Below the pieces are notes generated by a model. The model did not search any database, was not told the origin of the DNA, and worked only from the letters and a program-made list of their open reading frames with translations. Made by a program: the position numbers and the translations under genes. Shown piece after piece: positions 1 through 10,700 of a DNA stretch of 64,000 nucleotides (positions are counted from its first letter, which is position 1; the number at the start of each line of letters is the position of its first letter). This stretch comes from Agromyces badenianii. Lineage in GTDB: Bacteria > Actinomycetota > Actinomycetes > Actinomycetales > Microbacteriaceae. The stretch lies in contig NZ_CP028913.1 of NCBI RefSeq assembly GCF_003070885.1, positions 2,852,001 through 2,916,000 of the forward strand, written 5' to 3'.

Positions 1-1031
1 GCATCGACGAGCTCAATGCCATCCGCGCCGGCAAGCACCTGCGGGCGCTGCTCGGCTGCGAGAGCCTCGCCATCATCGATCGCACCGGCACGATCGCGAT
101 CGACGGCGACGACGCGGTGCGGCCCGTGGCCGAGCGGCTCGCCGCCGCCGGCCTGGCCGGCGGCCGGCAGCAGGTGCAGCGCCGCATCCCGATCGGCTCG
201 TGGGAGACGGATGCCGTCGTCGCCCCGATCATCGGCAGCACCGGGCCGCTCGGGGCGATCGTCGCCTTCGCCTCTCCCGTGCGCGCCGGCCTCGTGCGGG
301 CGACCGGCGAGGTCGCCGACTGGGTCGCGGCCCAGGTCGAGCTCGGCGAGCTCGACGCGTCGCGCGCGGCCCTCGCCGAGGCCGAGGTGCGGGCGCTGCG
401 CGCGCAGATCAGCCCGCACTTCATCTACAACTCGCTGAACGCGATCGCCTCGTTCATCAACACCGACCCGGCGCAGGCCCGCGAACTCGTGCTCGAGTTC
501 GCCGACTTCACGCGCTACTCGTTCCGCCGGCACGGCGACTTCACGACGGTCGCCGAGGAGCTGCGCTCGATCGACAGCTACCTGCGGCTCGAGCGCGCCC
601 GCTTCGGCGAGCGCCTGAAGGTGACGCTGCAGATCGCCCCCGAGGTGCTCTCGACCGTCGTGCCGTTCCTGTCGATCCAGCCGCTCGTCGAGAACGCCGT
701 GCGGCACGGACTCGAGTCGAAGGAGGGCGGCGGGCGCATCACGATCACCGCCGACGACTCCGGCTCGTTCGCCGAGATCACCGTCGAAGACGACGGCGTC
801 GGCATCGACCCCGAGGCCCTCGCGGCGGTGTTCGCCGGCGCCAAGGCGGGCGGCGAGCACGTGGGCCTGCGCAACGTCGACGCCCGCCTCCGGCAGGTGT
901 ACGGCGACGACCACGGCCTCGTCGTCGAGACCAACATCGGCGCGGGCACGCTCGTGCGCATGCGGGTGCCGAAATCCGGTCCGAGACGACCCTCGGCAGG
1001 GGCGAGTCCCGATGGGAGACTGGAACCATGA
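1..1031 (+). CDS. LytS/YehU-type sensor histidine kinase, C-terminal part (gene starts before the window)
   Basis: The frame is open from base 3 to the TGA at 1029-1031, so the 5' end lies outside the window. The visible part starts in a GAF-like sensing region, then has a short helical linker and the His_kinase domain of the LytS group. The phospho-acceptor box reads SPHFIYNSLNAI, the ATP-lid N-box is LVENAVRHGLES, and a DDGVGID glycine box follows. This family sits in the membrane and phosphorylates a LytTR-type regulator; here that partner starts inside the kinase's last codons (ATGA overlap at 1028-1031). The symporter genes just downstream suggest that it senses a carboxylate or similar nutrient; that is inference. 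Confidence 0.9.
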   Translation, partial: IDELNAIRAGKHLRALLGCESLAIIDRTGTIAIDGDDAVRPVAERLAAAGLAGGRQQVQRRIPIGSWETDAVVAPIIGSTGPLGAIVAFASPVRAGLVRATGEVADWVAAQVELGELDASRAALAEAEVRALRAQISPHFIYNSLNAIASFINTDPAQARELVLEFADFTRYSFRRHGDFTTVAEELRSIDSYLRLERARFGERLKVTLQIAPEVLSTVVPFLSIQPLVENAVRHGLESKEGGGRITITADDSGSFAEITVEDDGVGIDPEALAAVFAGAKAGGEHVGLRNVDARLRQVYGDDHGLVVETNIGAGTLVRMRVPKSGPRRPSAGASPDGRLEP

Positions 1032-1774
1032 TCTCCGTGCTCATCGCCGATGACGAGCAACCTGCGATCGACGAACTGGCCTTCCTGCTCGGGCAGGATC
1101 CCCGGATCGGCATGATCCACCAGGCCTTGTCGGGCGCAGAGGCTATCCGCCTGCTCACCCGGGAGCCGGTCGACGCCGCATTCCTCGACATCCACATGCC
1201 CGGACTCACGGGGTTCGACCTCGCCCGCGCCCTCGCCCGGTTCGAGCACCGACCCGTGCTCGTCTTCGTCACCGCCGACGAAGAGGGGGCGATCGAGGCG
1301 TTCGACCTCGCCGCGGTCGACTACCTGCTGAAGCCCGTGCGCACCGAGCGGCTGCATCGTTCGGTCGGTCGCATCGCCGAGGCGCTGAAGGCCGGCTCGA
1401 CGAACCAGGCCGCCGCCGGGGCATCCGCAGAGCCCGAGATGATCGCCGTCACCCTCGGCGGCACGACCCGCATGATCCGCCGCGACGACGTGCGCTACGT
1501 GCAGGCGCAGGGCGACTACGCGCGACTGCACACCGAAGAGGCGAGCTATCTCGTGCGGGTGCCGATGAGCGACCTCGAGCGGCAGTGGGCCGATGCCGGA
1601 TTCGTGCGGGTGCACCGCTCGTACCTCGTGTCGTTGGCGCACCTCAGCCGCATCCGGCTGGGTTCCGACCACCCGAGCGTCACGGTGGGCCAGGCCGAGC
1701 TGCCGGTCAGCCGGCGGCTGCTGCCGGCACTGCGCGACCGGCTCGACCAGGCGATGATCCGGCCGAGGACGTAA
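1028..1774 (+). CDS. LytTR-family response regulator
   Basis: A 248-residue protein with an N-terminal receiver domain and a C-terminal LytTR DNA-binding domain. The receiver has acidic residues in IADDEQ, a phospho-acceptor Asp in AAFLDIHMPG and a Lys in YLLKPVRTE. The LytTR part carries the typical RYVQAQGDYARLHT and FVRVHRSYLVSL stretches. The ATG at 1028 overlaps the kinase stop codon by four bases, so the two are translationally coupled. This is the cognate output of the upstream LytS-type kinase. It probably controls the transporter genes that follow without a real gap, by analogy with LytS/LytR-type systems next to transporters. Confidence 0.93.
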   Translation: MISVLIADDEQPAIDELAFLLGQDPRIGMIHQALSGAEAIRLLTREPVDAAFLDIHMPGLTGFDLARALARFEHRPVLVFVTADEEGAIEAFDLAAVDYLLKPVRTERLHRSVGRIAEALKAGSTNQAAAGASAEPEMIAVTLGGTTRMIRRDDVRYVQAQGDYARLHTEEASYLVRVPMSDLERQWADAGFVRVHRSYLVSLAHLSRIRLGSDHPSVTVGQAELPVSRRLLPALRDRLDQAMIRPRT

Positions 1775-1775
1775 C

Positions 1776-2183
1776 GTGGGCGAGTCGTCGAGCGAGCGAG
1801 CGGATGCCGCGGGGCCGCCGCCCCGGATCCGGGTCACCGCTCCGCGGCCCGGCGCGGCCGGGGCATCCATCGGACCGTTGCCGCAGCACGGCACCGGAGC
1901 GCCGACCAGTGACATCGCGGGAGTGTACGCGCGCTCGCTGATCCGCTCGCAGCTCCGGCTCGCGATCGTCTTCGCGGTCGGGTTCGGCATCGCGACGGCG
2001 TTCTTCGTGCTCGCGATCACCCTTCTGCCCCAGCTCGACACGACCTTCGTGTACGGGGTGCCCGCCTCGTGGCTGCTGCTCGGCGCGGGCGTGTATCCGC
2101 TCACCATCACCGTCGCGGGCCTCTACGTGCGCGCGGCCTCGCGCAACGAGGCACGCTACCGCTCGCTCACGGAGGCCGAGTGA
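1776..2183 (+). CDS. DUF485-like small membrane protein, symporter partner
   Basis: A 135-residue protein with a GTG start one base after the regulator's stop codon. About 50 polar N-terminal residues precede two hydrophobic helices (roughly residues 60-85 and 92-118). The charged C-terminus overlaps the next gene (stop TGA 2181-2183, next start GTG 2180). Size, two-helix topology and position directly before a sodium:solute symporter match the DUF485 proteins that accompany ActP-type acetate permeases. Its biochemical role in such pairs is not settled. I assign the family from topology and context more than from a diagnostic motif. Confidence 0.75.
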   Translation: MGESSSERADAAGPPPRIRVTAPRPGAAGASIGPLPQHGTGAPTSDIAGVYARSLIRSQLRLAIVFAVGFGIATAFFVLAITLLPQLDTTFVYGVPASWLLLGAGVYPLTITVAGLYVRAASRNEARYRSLTEAE

Positions 2184-3676
2184 ACCCCGTCGTCGGCTAC
2201 ACCGCGATCGCCGCCGTCGCCCTCGCCTCGGCGTTCATCGGGTTCTACGGGCTGCGCGTCTCGCGCACGACGAGCGACTTCTACGTCGCCTCGCGCACGG
2301 TGCGACCGTGGTGGAACGCCTCGGCCATCGGCGGCGAGTACCTCTCGGCCGCGTCGTTCCTCGGCATCGCGGGGCTCATCCTGCTGCAGGGCTCGGGCGG
2401 GCTGTGGTTCCCGATCGGCTACACCGCCGGATACCTCATGCTCCTGCTCTTCGTCGCCGCCCCGCTGCGCCGCTCGGGCGCCTACACGATCCCCGATTTC
2501 ACCGAGGCGCGACTCGAGTCGACCTGGGCGAGGCGCGTCACGTCGACGCTCGTCATCGTCGTCGGATGGTTCTACATCGTGCCGCAGCTGCAGGGCGCCG
2601 CGCTCACGGTGCGCATCACGACCGGGCTGCCGTCGTGGGTCGGTTCGGTCGCCGTCGCCGTGATCGTCGGCGTCATCGTCGCGGCGGGCGGCATGCGGTC
2701 GATCACCTTCGTGCAGGCGTTCCAGTTCTGGCTGAAGCTCACCGCGCTCGCCGTGCCGGTCGTGGCGCTGCTCCTCATCGTCGGGGGTGGCGAGCCGGCG
2801 CCGGAGCTCACTCCGGCCGAGGCCTTCCCGCCGGCCGCGAGCCCCAGCAACCTCGACGCGTACCGCACCGTCTCGCTCATGGTGGCGCTGCTCTTCGGCA
2901 CCCTCGGACTCCCGCACGTGCTCGTGCGCTTCTACACGAACCCCGACGGCGTCGCCGCGCGCCGAACGACGGTCATCGTGCTCGGGCTGCTGTCGGTGTT
3001 CTACCTGTTCCCCACCGTGTTCGGTCTCCTCGGCCGGGCGTTCGCACCCGACCTGGCCGCCCCCGGCGAGGCCGACGCCCTCATCCTGCTGCTGCCCGGG
3101 CGTCTCGTGCCGGGTCTCGGCGGCGATGTGCTCACCGCGTTCGTCATCGCCGGCGCGTTCGGCGCCTTCCTCTCGACGTCGTCGGGACTCGTCGTCTCGC
3201 TCGCCGGTGTGATCAGTCAGGATTTGCTCGGCGGCAGCGTGCGCGGATTCCGCATCGCGGCGATCGTCTCGTCGCTCGTCCCGCTGCTCGTCGCGCTCAC
3301 GACCGAGTCGTCCGGGCTCGCCGGAAGCGTGGGGCTGGTCTTCGCGTTCACGGCGTCGACGCTCTGCCCGATCCTGATCCTCGGCATCTGGTGGCGCGGA
3401 CTCACCGCGCGCGGGGCGATCTCCGGCATGGTCACGGGCGCGGTGCTCTCGGGCGTCGCCATCCTCGGCGGCCCGCTAATCACCGCGGCGGTTCCCGCCA
3501 TCCGGCCGTTCGTCGAGCAGCCGGCCGCCTGGACGGTGCCGGTCGCCTTCATCGTGACCGTGGTGGTCTCCCGCGCCGACCGCCGCGGCATCCCGCGCGG
3601 CACCGATGCGTTCCTCGCGAGACTGCACGTGCCCGAAGCCGGCCGATCCCCCACGCCCGACGCGGGCCGGCGCTAG
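2180..3676 (+). CDS. Sodium:solute symporter family permease (ActP/MctC-like monocarboxylate carrier)
   Basis: A 498-residue polytopic membrane protein. The GTG start overlaps the previous stop codon. The N-terminal block TTSDFYVASRTVRPWWNA and the following GGEYLSAASFLG stretch are typical of the SSS family, in particular of acetate/monocarboxylate members that pair with a DUF485 protein. About 13 hydrophobic helices can be followed through the sequence. Likely substrates are acetate, pyruvate or propionate, driven by Na+ or H+; the exact solute cannot be read from sequence. The gene ends tail to tail with the acetyltransferase gene on the other strand, the two stop codons overlapping in CTAG at 3673-3676. 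Confidence 0.88.
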   Translation: MNPVVGYTAIAAVALASAFIGFYGLRVSRTTSDFYVASRTVRPWWNASAIGGEYLSAASFLGIAGLILLQGSGGLWFPIGYTAGYLMLLLFVAAPLRRSGAYTIPDFTEARLESTWARRVTSTLVIVVGWFYIVPQLQGAALTVRITTGLPSWVGSVAVAVIVGVIVAAGGMRSITFVQAFQFWLKLTALAVPVVALLLIVGGGEPAPELTPAEAFPPAASPSNLDAYRTVSLMVALLFGTLGLPHVLVRFYTNPDGVAARRTTVIVLGLLSVFYLFPTVFGLLGRAFAPDLAAPGEADALILLLPGRLVPGLGGDVLTAFVIAGAFGAFLSTSSGLVVSLAGVISQDLLGGSVRGFRIAAIVSSLVPLLVALTTESSGLAGSVGLVFAFTASTLCPILILGIWWRGLTARGAISGMVTGAVLSGVAILGGPLITAAVPAIRPFVEQPAAWTVPVAFIVTVVVSRADRRGIPRGTDAFLARLHVPEAGRSPTPDAGRR

Positions 3677-4332
3677 GTTCCGTCGGCTGCGCCGCCGCGT
3701 CGCGCCTCGACCGGTCGGTCGCCCCAAGCCGCGAGCCGCGCCTCGAGCCCCGACCGCACCGCAGGCCAGTCGTCGATGATCACCGAGTAGACGGCGCTGT
3801 CGCGCCAACTGCCGTCGGCACGGCGCTTGTGGCGGCGCAGCACGCCGTCGAGCCGAGCGCCGAGCCGCTCGATCGCGGCGCGCGATCGAGCGTTGTTCGC
3901 GTCGGCCTGGATCTTCACTCGGCCGAAGCCGTTTCGGAACGCGAGATCGAGCAGCAGCAGCTTCGTCTCGGGGTTGACCGTCGTGCCCCACACGCCGGGG
4001 TCGTAGGCCGTCCACCCGATGTGCGTCGACTCGTTCGGCAGGTCGAAGTCGGCGAGCTTCGTGGCGCCCACCACCCGGCCGTCGTCGGCGCCGCCGCGGA
4101 GGCGCACGGTCCACGGCATCGCCGAGTCACCGGCGTCGTAGTACGACCGCGCGAACGCCTCGAACGCGGCGAGATCGGCCGGGAGTCCCGCCGGACCGCC
4201 GCCGTACCCGCCCGCGAAGACCTCTGGCCGGGCGATCGCACGGTACAGCTCGGCGGTGTCGGCCTCGTCGAACGGATCGAGGCGGATGAATCGGCCGATG
4301 AGCGGGTCGGCGGCGGGGAGCGTCGCGGTCAC
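3673..4332 (-). CDS. GNAT family N-acetyltransferase (RimJ/RimL-like)
   Basis: The preferred start is the GTG at 4332, giving 219 residues that begin VTATLPAADPLIGRFIRLDPF, a usual RimL/GNAT_3 N-terminus. The frame is open further upstream, but that extension overlaps the divergent small gene and has no family character. The region with VKIQADANNARSRAAIERLGA is the acetyl-CoA binding part of the fold, and the TKLLLLDLAFRNGFGR stretch is also typical. Such enzymes acetylate N-terminal amines of proteins, antibiotics or small amines; the substrate here is unknown. The stop codon overlaps that of the convergent symporter. Confidence 0.8.
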   Translation of the reverse strand: MTATLPAADPLIGRFIRLDPFDEADTAELYRAIARPEVFAGGYGGGPAGLPADLAAFEAFARSYYDAGDSAMPWTVRLRGGADDGRVVGATKLADFDLPNESTHIGWTAYDPGVWGTTVNPETKLLLLDLAFRNGFGRVKIQADANNARSRAAIERLGARLDGVLRRHKRRADGSWRDSAVYSVIIDDWPAVRSGLEARLAAWGDRPVEARRGGAADGT

Positions 4333-4461
4333 CCGAAGAGTCTCGCACGGCCGCGAGCCGAGGCGGCCGGCCGTGGTGGCCTCGCGCCGGGGCTTCCGCT
4401 CGCCCCGCGACATCCCTACCATGACGAAAGCAGGACTCCGTCGAACGAGAGGTGGGGAGCC

Positions 4462-4686
4462 ATGGGCGCTCTGGACGACATCACGAAGAAGGCACAGGAC
4501 TTCGTCGAAGAGAACAAGGAGAAGATCTCCGAAGTGCTCGGCAGCGAGCAGGCCGAAGACATCAGCGACAAGGTGCTGGACGGCGTCGCCGAGGCGGCGA
4601 AGAAGGTCGTTCCCGAAGAGCACCACGCCAAGATCGACGACGTTCGCGGCAACGTCGACGGAGCCATCGGCACCGACAAGAAGTAG
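4462..4686 (+). CDS. Small MT0933/Rv0909-type antitoxin-like protein
   Basis: A 74-residue, highly charged helical protein starting ALDDITKKAQDFVEENKEKI and ending in a lysine pair. It resembles the actinobacterial family named after MT0933 (antitoxin of a putative toxin-antitoxin pair). No toxin gene lies next to it, so the antitoxin label is only a family name here. A good ribosome site (GGTGGGGAG) precedes the ATG. The gene stands alone between a leftward acetyltransferase and a strong hairpin terminator, so it is probably monocistronic. Confidence 0.78.
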   Translation: MGALDDITKKAQDFVEENKEKISEVLGSEQAEDISDKVLDGVAEAAKKVVPEEHHAKIDDVRGNVDGAIGTDKK

Positions 4687-4698
4687 CGGTCACCGCTC

Positions 4699-4731
4699 GA
4701 GGGGGCGGATGTCACGGACATCCGCCCCCTC
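4699..4731. terminator. Perfect 15-bp hairpin, bidirectional terminator
   Basis: GAGGGGGCGGATGTC at 4699-4713 pairs perfectly with 4717-4731 across a three-base loop. It lies between two convergent genes, 12 bases after the small protein's stop codon and 24 bases from the end of the giant surface-protein gene. There is no T-run, as is common for actinobacterial terminators. It can serve both transcripts. Confidence 0.85.
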
Positions 4732-4755
4732 TGTCGCCGTCGCGGCGGACGTGCG

Positions 4756-7700
4756 TCAGGCTCGCCCGCGGCGCCGGCGCACGATCGCGATGACGGCGAA
4801 GCCGCCGCCGATCATGAGCAGGGCCGAGATCAGTCGCGCGGCGAGCTCGCCCCCGTCGACGCCGGTCGCGGGCAGCGGCAGGTCGAAGCGGTTGTCGACC
4901 GTAATGGTGACGGGGGCGCCGCCGCCGACGACCACCGGAGCGGCCTCGGTCGCACTCACCGTCACCGCGGCCGCGCCGCCGGCGTCGACCTCCTCGGCCC
5001 AGCACTCGGTGCCGATGGGCAGCCCGTCGATCCGCTTCGTCTCACCCGCGGTGATCGCGATCGGTTCGGCGTCGAGCGCGACGTACGGGTCGTTGGCACC
5101 GCGGTCGAGCACGCACGTGAGCTCGATGCGGAAGGTCTTGCCCGTCGCCTGCGACGTGACTCCGCTCACCGTCTTCTCGAGCTCGAGACTGCCGAACTCG
5201 AAGGTGTTCGTCGCCGTGATCGTCAGTCGCTGCGCCGTCTCGGATGCCTCGACGATCGCCGCGTCGTCGTAGGAGTCGAAGTCGACCGACCACGCAGACG
5301 CGCCGCCCGCATCGGTCTCGGCGCCGAAGCAGTGCGTGCCGCCCGGCAGTAGAACCGGGTCGCCGTCGGCGTCGACGATCTCGACCGTCTCGCCGGCCGT
5401 GATCTCGACCGCGCCGTCGTGGAGGGTGACGAGTTGCCCGTCGACCTCGACCTGGCAGGTGACCTGCACCGTGAAGACCGCGCCGGTGACGTACTCGGCA
5501 TCGGCCGCCTCGCCGTCGACCTGCTTCACGAGTTCGACCGTGCCGAGCGAGAACTTGTTGACGAAGCCGGCCGTGACGACCGTCTCGACGCCCTGCTCCG
5601 TCTGATCGGGGATCGTGACGGTCACGGGCGGCGCCGGTTCGTCGGCGTTGCCCGCAACGGTCTCGGTGACGACGCACTCGGCGCCCACCGGGATGCCCGT
5701 GATCGTGTCGCTGCGGAACGGCCCCTCGCCGCCGTCGCTCTCGACGACGAGTTCCTGATCGACCACCGTCTCGCCCCCGGAGGTGCAGACGACCTCGAAC
5801 ACGTACTCCCCCTCGGAGAAGGCCGGAGCACCCGGACCCGCGACCTGCTTCAGCACATCGAGCGCCCCGGTGCGGAACTCGTTCTCGATGTCGACCCGCA
5901 CGGGCTCGCCGGCGGAGGCATCTCCGACGACGATCGACTCGGGCGTCACGGTCGACTCGGTCGCGCCACCCGCGTCGGTCTCGGTGACCCGGCACTCGGC
6001 CCCGGTCGGCAGGTGCTCGACGAGCCACGCATCGCCGGGGGCATCCTTCGTCAGGGTGTGCGTGCCGTCGTAGACCGTGTCGGGGTTCGCGGCCGTGAGA
6101 GTGCAGACGAGCCGCACCTCGAAGTCGCCGAAGCTGCCGCCCCAGGCATCTGCTCCGGTGCCGGTGACGGACTTCACGACCTCCACCGAGCCGACCGTGT
6201 AGTGGTTCGTCACGGCCACGAGGGTGACGGACTGGTCCTCTTCGTCGTCGGGCAGCACGGTGAACTCGGCGCTCGCGGTGTCGCCGCGATCATCGTCGAC
6301 GCCGTTCTGCGTGACGACGATCGTCGTGCCGGCCCCGCGCTGCTCGGTCTCCTCGACCGTGCAGTCGGAACCGGCGGGCAGGCCGGTGAACGGCCGCACC
6401 GCGCCGCCTGTCAGCTCGAACTCGACGTCGAGCACCGTCGCGCCCTCGAATTCGCAGCTCGCGGTGAAGCGGTAGCTCGTCTCGTACTCGATCGGCACGC
6501 CGTCCTGATTCTCGGCCCCGCCGTTGTCGACGGTCTTGCTCACCGAGAATCCGCCGAGTTCGTAGCTGTTCGTGACGGTCACCTGCTCGACCTCGCCGCT
6601 GTCGGGTGCCGGGTGATGGATGTCGGGCCTGACCGTGAGGTCCCGGCGCGCCGTCACCGTTCCCGAGCGATCGCCGACGCCCGCGGGATCGTACGTGACG
6701 GTGGAACCCTGCGCCGCGATCTCCTGCACGGTGCAGTCGGAGTACATCGGCAGGCTCGTGCCCGCGCCGAAGGCGACCCGGGTGCCGTCCGCCGGCACCG
6801 TCACCGGCGATGCGGGGTCGCCCTCGCCGTCGACGAGCGCGACGGCCTCGCCGCCCGAGGTGCACTGCACGTCGAAGTCGTACGAGCCGGGCAGCTGCCA
6901 TTCGTCGGGCCAGCCGTCGGGGAGGACGACCTGCTTCTCGAGCGCGATCTCGCCTGTCGGCACCGCGACTCCCGAACGCACCGGCTCGACCGGGCCCTGA
7001 TAGATCTCGACGCCGTCGAAGACGCTGCGTGATCCCGCCGCGACCGCGTTCCACGCGATCGGCAGGCCTCCGTTGACGGCTGCCGGGTTCGACAACGGTG
7101 TCTGCGTGTCGAAGGTGAGTGCGCCCGATGCTCTCGGCGTCAAGCCGATCCCGTCGACCCAGGTCACGACGACCTTGAGGGCCTTCGCCTGAGCGAGCTC
7201 TGCCGCCGGGGTGGCGTCCGTGAACTCGATCCAGTCGCGCGCGCTCACATCGGCGTAGCAGGGGTCGCTCGTCGGCATCGGCGTCGTGCGCGTGCTGAAC
7301 TCGATGTCCGCCGCATTGCATTCGCGCGCCGGAACCGTGGTCATGTAGGAGCTCGTGAACACCACGCTCGGATCGAAGACCGTGACGTTGCCGAGGAACG
7401 TCGGCGACCACTCCGAGCCGCGGCTGGTTCCGACCGTCACCCCGGTATCCCCGACCCCGGGCAGCACATCGATGCCGCCGATCGAATCGACCGGAACGTT
7501 GCCGAGGTTCGTGAAGCCGATCGCCCATCGTTGCACACCGCCGGGGCGGGTGATCGGAACGCAGCCGCCGAGGTAGTAGCCGGAGATCATCGCGTTGGGC
7601 TCGGCGCACGCCTCGCCCGAACTCGGGTCGGTCGTGTTCAGCACCCCGAGGTCGTTGTAGTTCGAGTCGGCGGGATCGACGCCCGGGACTCCCGCTCCGA

Positions 7701-10700
7701 CGCCCCTCACCGCCTTCTGCAACGCGATGGGCGCTGCCGCGGTGGGGTTGACCGTCGTGTTCGCCGCGCACGCCTCGACCACCTGGGTCGCAGGCACCGG
7801 CTGGGCGAACGCGGTCGACTCGCACCTGTCGAAGGTGCGGTCGCTCGTCGCCGTGATCGTGTTGCCGACGGGGGTGCCTGGCGCGAGGCGCAGGCGGAAC
7901 TGCAGCGCGGCCGAGATCACGAGGGCATCGCCCGGTTCGAAGACGAACCCGTCTGGCACCGTGATCGTCACGGCGCCAGTCGTCGTGTCGAGCGCGCCCG
8001 AGAATCCGCTCGCGTCGAGCTCGGTGCCGTCACCGGCGGTCAGGGTGAACCCGAAGACGGGGTCGGCGTCGGGCTGCGGCACGAGCAGCGAACCGTCCGC
8101 GTCGGTCGCCACCTGGTCGGTGAGCTCGAGGCCGGTCATCGGCCAGTCGCCGGTGTTCGTGACGGTCATGCGGTACGGGATGGCGCCGATCGGCGGGAAC
8201 TGCTGCGACGCCGCTCCATCCGAACCGTTGCCCGGCGCCTTCTCGACCCTGATCGCGTTCTGCAGGTGCAGGAGCTGCGTGGTGGCGGTCGCGCCGGCGT
8301 CGGCCTCCCAGACCGTGTCGCCAGTGTCGATCCATGATCCGGTGCCGTGCACCTCGACGACGTCGGTCATCGTGCCCGGCACCGTCTCGCCCGGCGCCGT
8401 CGGCTGGCCGGGCTGGGTCGAGGGCACCGGCACGGAGTCGACCTGGCCGGTCGGACCGAAGTGCAGGAACTCGAGCCGGTCGGCGGTGAAGGCGATCGGC
8501 ACGATCGGATTGATCGGGTTCTCCCAGTTCGAGCCGTCGGCGTCGACGCGGACCTCGAATCGCAGGCCCCGCACGTCGGCGTTCGAGACTCCGTTGGGGA
8601 GCACGGGCACGACGGCGCCATCGGATGCCGCGTTCTGCCAGTCGTCGACGACCCAGCAGGCCGTGAGGTCGGCAGATCCGTCGCACGTGTAGCCGAGCTC
8701 GCCGGTGCCCGCGTCGAGCGCCCACTCGACGCCGACGAGCGCAGAGACCCGCAACTGGTGCAGGTTCGGCGGCAATGTCGCGGTGGGGAACGAGGCCAAC
8801 TCGAAGGCATTCCAGAACGTCGCCTCGGCGTCGGTGATCGCGAGCTCTCTCGTGCGCACGTTACCGGTCGGCTGGCCGGTGAGTGTCACCGTGTACCCGT
8901 CGCGCGGCTCGTTCTCGTAGCGCGAGGCGGGGTCGATGGCCTTCTGCGCGACCACGCCGTACGTCGCCTCGACGAACGGGAGCGTGTCGGTGGCGGTGCC
9001 GGATGCCTCGTCGATGGCGGGGTTGTCGCCCGGCCGGGTGACCTCCGCTCCGGCGACGTTGGTCGCGAGATCTGCCGTGGTCACCGGGTCGGCGGGGGCG
9101 CTGCGCTGGGTCTTGCGGGCCTGATACGTGAGCACGACCGTGCTCTGCGCCGTGCTCTGGATCGAGACGCCACCGGGGTCGGTGTGCAGCACCTCGACGC
9201 CGATGACATCGGAGAGCTGGCTGTGCCCCAACGCGAGGGCGTCGTCGATCGAGATCGGCGGGTCGACGCTGCCGCCCTCACGGGTGAGGGTGACCGTCGA
9301 CTGCGTCGCGCCGTCGGGGACCGAGATGGAGGCGATGCGATACAGGTTGAGGTATTCGTACACGTCGGTCGCCGATCCGGGTGCCGGGTCCGAGATCCGC
9401 AAGGTCGCCACCGCAGCCTCGGTCTCGTTGCGAGCGGTGATCGTGGTGTTGACGAGCGGATACCTCGATGAGGGTGTGGTCGCGGGCGGGATCGGCAGCG
9501 AGTCCTGGTCGAAGGCCTTCGAGACCGAGACGTTGACCGTCGAGTCGAGGATCGTGATGAGATCGCTGTCGACCCGGTCGACGGGCGCCGGCCCCTCGCC
9601 GACCAGTTCGGCGGTGTTGCTCACGATGCCGGGCTGGCCCGAGTTGTAGTCCTCGCTGTGCAGAGTCCCCGTGACCGGCCCGCCGTCGCTCCGGGTGAAG
9701 TCGCGCAGCTGGAAGACGAGGTCGAGCAGGCGCTGGTGGTCGTAGGAGGCGGCGACACCGGAACCGGGCGCGGGTCCTGTTCCGCCGCCGCGATGCGAGC
9801 CCTCTTCGTAGGTGATGCGCACAGCGCGGGTGGTTCCGACCTCGTCGGCCGACAGCGTGTAGCCGGGGAACGCCCCGTCGCACGCGGTGCCGTCGCCGCA
9901 CGCGGCCGTCGTGACGTTCTGCCAGGAGCCTGTTGCGCCGTTGAAGAGCTCGACGGCCGCGATGCGGTCGTACGGCATCATCGGGTCGAGCGTCGAGTCG
10001 ATCGCGGCGATCTCCACGAGATTCCACGCGTCGAACGCCGACTGGGCGATCGCCGCGTCGCCGTATGCCGGGCCCGCCATCGGGTCGTCGGTGATCGCGA
10101 CGGAGTCGAACGGCAGCCCGTCGGTCGACCACGAGACGCGGGCGGTGCGCTGGTCGCCACTGAAGGCGAAGAGCGGGTCGATCGGGTCGACCAGCCAGCG
10201 CTTCGCGAGGAGGTCGATGCCGGAGCCATCCGAATCGAACGGCTTCAGGTCGATCTGGTCGCCATCGGTCGCGGTGTTGTCGTCGGGGCTCGCGTCGTTC
10301 GGATTCGCGACCTCGGAGCCCGCCGTGTTCGCGACGGTCAGCGGGTCGGCGGCCTCGGCCGCGTCGGCGACCGATCCGGAACCGTCGCGGAACCGGTCGC
10401 GAGTCTCGACTGTGACCGTCGGCGTGACCTGGAAGCCGGGCGGCAGCAACTCGCCCGGCTTCGGGGTGTAGACGAAGCGGATTCCCTCGATCTCATCCTT
10501 CAGACCGGACGGGATCGCGACGACGAGTGTGCCCTCGCCGTCGAGCTGCCCACCGGGCAGGTTCACCCACGCGGTCCCATCCCAGTACTGCACCTGCAGA
10601 TCGGTGTTGGCCGCCACCCCGGCGACGATCTGATCGGCGTCGAAGGCGTTCCAGAACGGCGTGACCGGGTCGCCCGGCTGCGGGTCGGGCGGATCGCTCA

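Noticed and set aside
4462..4686. A toxin-antitoxin pair at the MT0933-like gene
   Set aside because: No candidate toxin gene is adjacent. The downstream hairpin ends the transcript and the neighbour on the other strand is an acetyltransferase with its own convergent partner.
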